From Rhamnusium bicolor (Eukaryota; Arthropoda; Insecta; Coleoptera; Cerambycidae): a DNA stretch of 64,000 nt. The stretch's first letter is position 1, and every line of letters starts with the position of its first letter. Made by a program: the position numbers and the translations under genes. Location: the NCBI GenBank assembly GCA_029963845.1, contig JANEYF010004432.1, positions 573,501 through 637,500 on the forward strand. The letters run 5' to 3'. Under the pieces are notes generated by a model. It was not told the origin of the DNA. It worked only from the letters and a program-made list of their open reading frames with translations, and made no database searches. Shown piece after piece: positions 61,963 through 64,000 of the stretch.

Positions 61963-62410
61963 GCCAATTATTACTTGGGGATCAGAAAAGATAAAAAAGT
62001 CACATTTTGACGTTTCAAAAAAAGTCACTTTGACGTTTCAAAAAGTCACATTTTTTGACGTTTCAAGAAAGTCACATTTTTGACGTTTCAAAAAAGTCAC
62101 ATTTTGACGTTTCAAAAAAAGTCACATTGGTGGAATGTTACTAATATTTTTTTTAGACATTGGACCGATTTTGCTCATCGAAGAACTCAATCTCTACCTT
62201 GACCTCTAGAATGTGTGTACCAAATTTGAAAGCTTTATCCCAAAAACTGTAGCTGCTATCGCGAAACACACAGACACACAGACAGAAAATTTTTTCTGTC
62301 TAAAATTTTGTGTATCGTCATAAATCGTCGAGATTCGTCCAGAAATTCAATAAAAATTTTCAAAATTTTTTTCATGATAACAACTTCCTCACTTTGAGGG
62401 GTGAGGAAGT
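61963..62410. mobile_element. TGACGTTTC/GTCAC element, copy E
   Basis: Starts GCCAATTATTACTTGGGGAT as copy A does and ends ACTTCCTCACTTTGAGGGGT then GAGGAAGT. Bases 62000-62140 are about six tandem units of TGACGTTTCAAAAAAGTCAC(ATTT), period 22-25 bp. The second half shares the block TCGTCATAAATCGTCGAGAT with copy A. Confidence 0.8.
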
Positions 62411-62960
62411 AAAATAACCAAAATCCAAATCCAAATTTTATTTAAAGCTGCAAATCGGTTACTCAATTCCAATAAAATACATTGCATCAATAACAGGTTG
62501 AAATCGTGTAAGCATACTGCCAATGAGACTATTGATGTATTCTTGACAAATATTGCCCCAAATTCCTGGAACGATCGCTCTCTTATTGTTTGTGGATGAG
62601 GTTGATTGTCACGTATGATTCTTTTGAACATACTCAACATGCATTTAATGGGATTGATATCTGGTGATCTTACTGTGAGTGGAAGAGCCGGAAATCCGAG
62701 ATTTCGCAGTGTAGTGGTAACGTCTATTGCACGATAAGGGTAGCCATTATTATCCAAAAATATTTTCTCACCAATAATGGTAGCATGAAATTGAAGAAAA
62801 ACGTTGTTTATGATATTGTCAAATTACACTTGAGCTGTCGCCGTTCGCTCAACAATAAATAAGTTAGATTATCCATTGAATGGTATGCATTCCTACACCA
62901 TGATCAACCACGTCAAAAAAAAAACGCGCCATTGGCCCTACAACTTCAAGCAGAAGATCT
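62405..62960 (-). pseudogene. Tc1-like transposase relic
   Basis: Minus strand. Upstream in broken frames: LFIVERTATAQV, NNVFLQFHATIIGEKIF. The 122-residue frame gives LDNNGYPYRAIDVTTTLRNL (second Asp; consensus QDNA..H) and LTVRSPDINPIKCMLSMFKR, where IK replaces the catalytic IE. About 35 residues lie between them (DD34E with a one-residue change). RSFQEFGAIFVKNTSIVSLA matches the C-terminal helix. Dead. Confidence 0.8.
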
Positions 62961-63006
62961 TTTTGCACTAAGTGGATAAAGGTTGTGTGGTGTGAAAAGG
63001 GTTTGT

Positions 63007-63152
63007 CTATGGCCAATTAACGCACTGGTCTTATAAAGGTAAATTAAACGACTAAACAATCATATAGATAATTCTTAATATATTATAAATTGTTTAGTCA
63101 CATAATTTAAATTTGTAAGACCAATGTGCTAGCTGAGTAAACATGGCCATAG
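63007..63152. mobile_element. Hairpin MITE, 146 bp
   Basis: CTATGGCCAATTAACGCACTGGTC at the left corresponds to the complement of the right end (CTATGGCCATGTTTACTCAG, then ACATTGGTCTTAC), with GACTAAACAAT facing ATTGTTTAGTC inside. Imperfect arms of about 55 bp; loop about 25 bp. Confidence 0.65.
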
Positions 63153-63989
63153 CACGCCCATTTGGGAGTGAAAGGGGGTTTACCAAATACATCCATGGCT
63201 TATCTAATGGTAGTATTGTGATAATCAAAATAAAAATTTAACATTCCAGCTAAAAAAAATAATTAGTTTCTTTGGTCTTCCGAAAACTGATTTTTTTTTA
63301 TAACAATGCAAAAACTGAGCTGCTTTTTAGAAATTTATTTTTTCTTTAAATTTAGTTCTGTGCATCCTTTATGCAAAATAAACTATTTCCGAGATAATTA
63401 TTGGGAAAAACCTGACAAAGGAACACTAGATCCGTCATTTTTCTAAGATGGCGCACTTAGCGGAGGCTGGATCGGTGAGAACTTTCTAACGATTAGAAAG
63501 ACAATTGCAACAATCCTATAAAAAAAAATTAATTACTGATTTGGTCACCGACAGATGATAATCGCCAGCATTAATACCTTTAAATTAAGACAAAAAAAAA
63601 GGAATTTTTATTATACAGCGCACTTATATAAGCCTCAAAAATTCACTACACTTTCGAATTTTATTAGAATAATCCCACACATGATAGAATGGCTGCTGAT
63701 TTTTTTAAAAGCGTAATTATTAGTGATGTAAAATGACGGTCATTTAAAAATTGTTACATAATTGATGGTCATATGATGGTCACTTGTGTCACTTTGTGTT
63801 ATTTTAACTCCATGCTGTATACGTGCATTTTACATGGCTTTTACAGCATGCTGTAACGAAACAGACGATTTCGACGAAAATGTACAATGCAATATTAAAA
63901 TATAAATAATAATAATATACAATAATAAAACAAGAAAATATTGATACTGACCAAATTGTGTAAAAACTATTATGAATGAAGCGAATATA
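63153..63989. other. AT-rich, no feature recognised
   Basis: No supported coding or RNA feature. Confidence 0.4.
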
Positions 63990-64000
63990 CAGGGTGTCCC
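63990..64000 (+). mobile_element. Start of another mariner-type terminal repeat
   Basis: TATACAGGGTGTCCC at the very end of the window equals the left terminus of the rosa-type element at 38288 including the preceding TA. A related element probably begins here and continues beyond the window. Confidence 0.55.

Overview
This is a very AT-rich, intron- and repeat-dominated animal genomic window with no bacterial gene organisation. The mix of mobile elements (Penelope-like elements with hammerhead ribozymes, DD41D and DD34E Tc1/mariner relatives, piggyBac, and jockey/CR1-, I-, RTE- and R4/Dong-type LINEs) points to an arthropod, most likely an insect. I cannot name the order or species. Nearly every protein-like segment is a decayed transposon. 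The only likely host-gene piece is one short exon on the minus strand at 11104-11215: splice acceptor, start codon, 18-residue signal peptide, GTAAGT donor.

Layout. 0.8-1.5 kb: a hammerhead-bearing repeat beside a Tc1 relic. 3.5-6.0 kb: a minus-strand Penelope-like element, two long (TA)n tracts, an 80-bp-arm inverted repeat and two hammerhead motifs. 6.1-6.6 kb: LINE RT relic. 7-15 kb: mostly plain AT-rich DNA with two hairpin MITEs and the signal-peptide exon. 15.4-24.5 kb: several copies of a 0.9-kb terminal-inverted-repeat family, one interrupted by a palindromic insertion and one by a 5'-truncated LINE ending in a 60-bp tandem array; then a perfect 141-bp-arm palindrome and a tRNA-like sequence. 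25.8-27.2 kb: I-type LINE. 30.9-32.7 kb: piggyBac-like transposase. 35.0-35.3 kb: (TA)n plus hammerhead. 38.3-42.6 kb: a three-layer nest. 44.1-46.5 kb: an element with a transposase whose second-to-third catalytic spacing is about 82 residues. 46.6-58.2 kb: four LINE relics, a mariner relic and a 1.16-kb foldback. 58.4-64.0 kb: mariner and Tc1 relics, TIR elements, and the first 11 bases of another mariner-type terminal repeat at the window edge.

Most interesting locus. A DD41D (rosa-type) mariner at 38288-42613 has been split by a 2.3-kb element (about 39458-41773) with its own long inverted repeats. Inside is a gene whose reading frame is intact across two short introns (57 and 57 nt). It encodes a 402-residue protein with two C-x2-C...H-x3-C modules and a C-terminal ten-cysteine CXC (tesmin/TSO1-like) domain, and no recognisable transposase. 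Removing the insert with one copy of a 3-bp AGT repeat restores the mariner reading frame across the junction, so this is a real, precise insertion. It is the best candidate here for an undescribed mobile system.

A second theme is the spread of hammerhead-ribozyme motifs: at least seven with a recognisable CUGAUGA / stem II / GAAA layout, often in perfect palindromes or next to (TA)n tracts. Known biology (hammerheads in Penelope-like elements) explains their origin, but the palindromic, separately mobile forms deserve a closer look.
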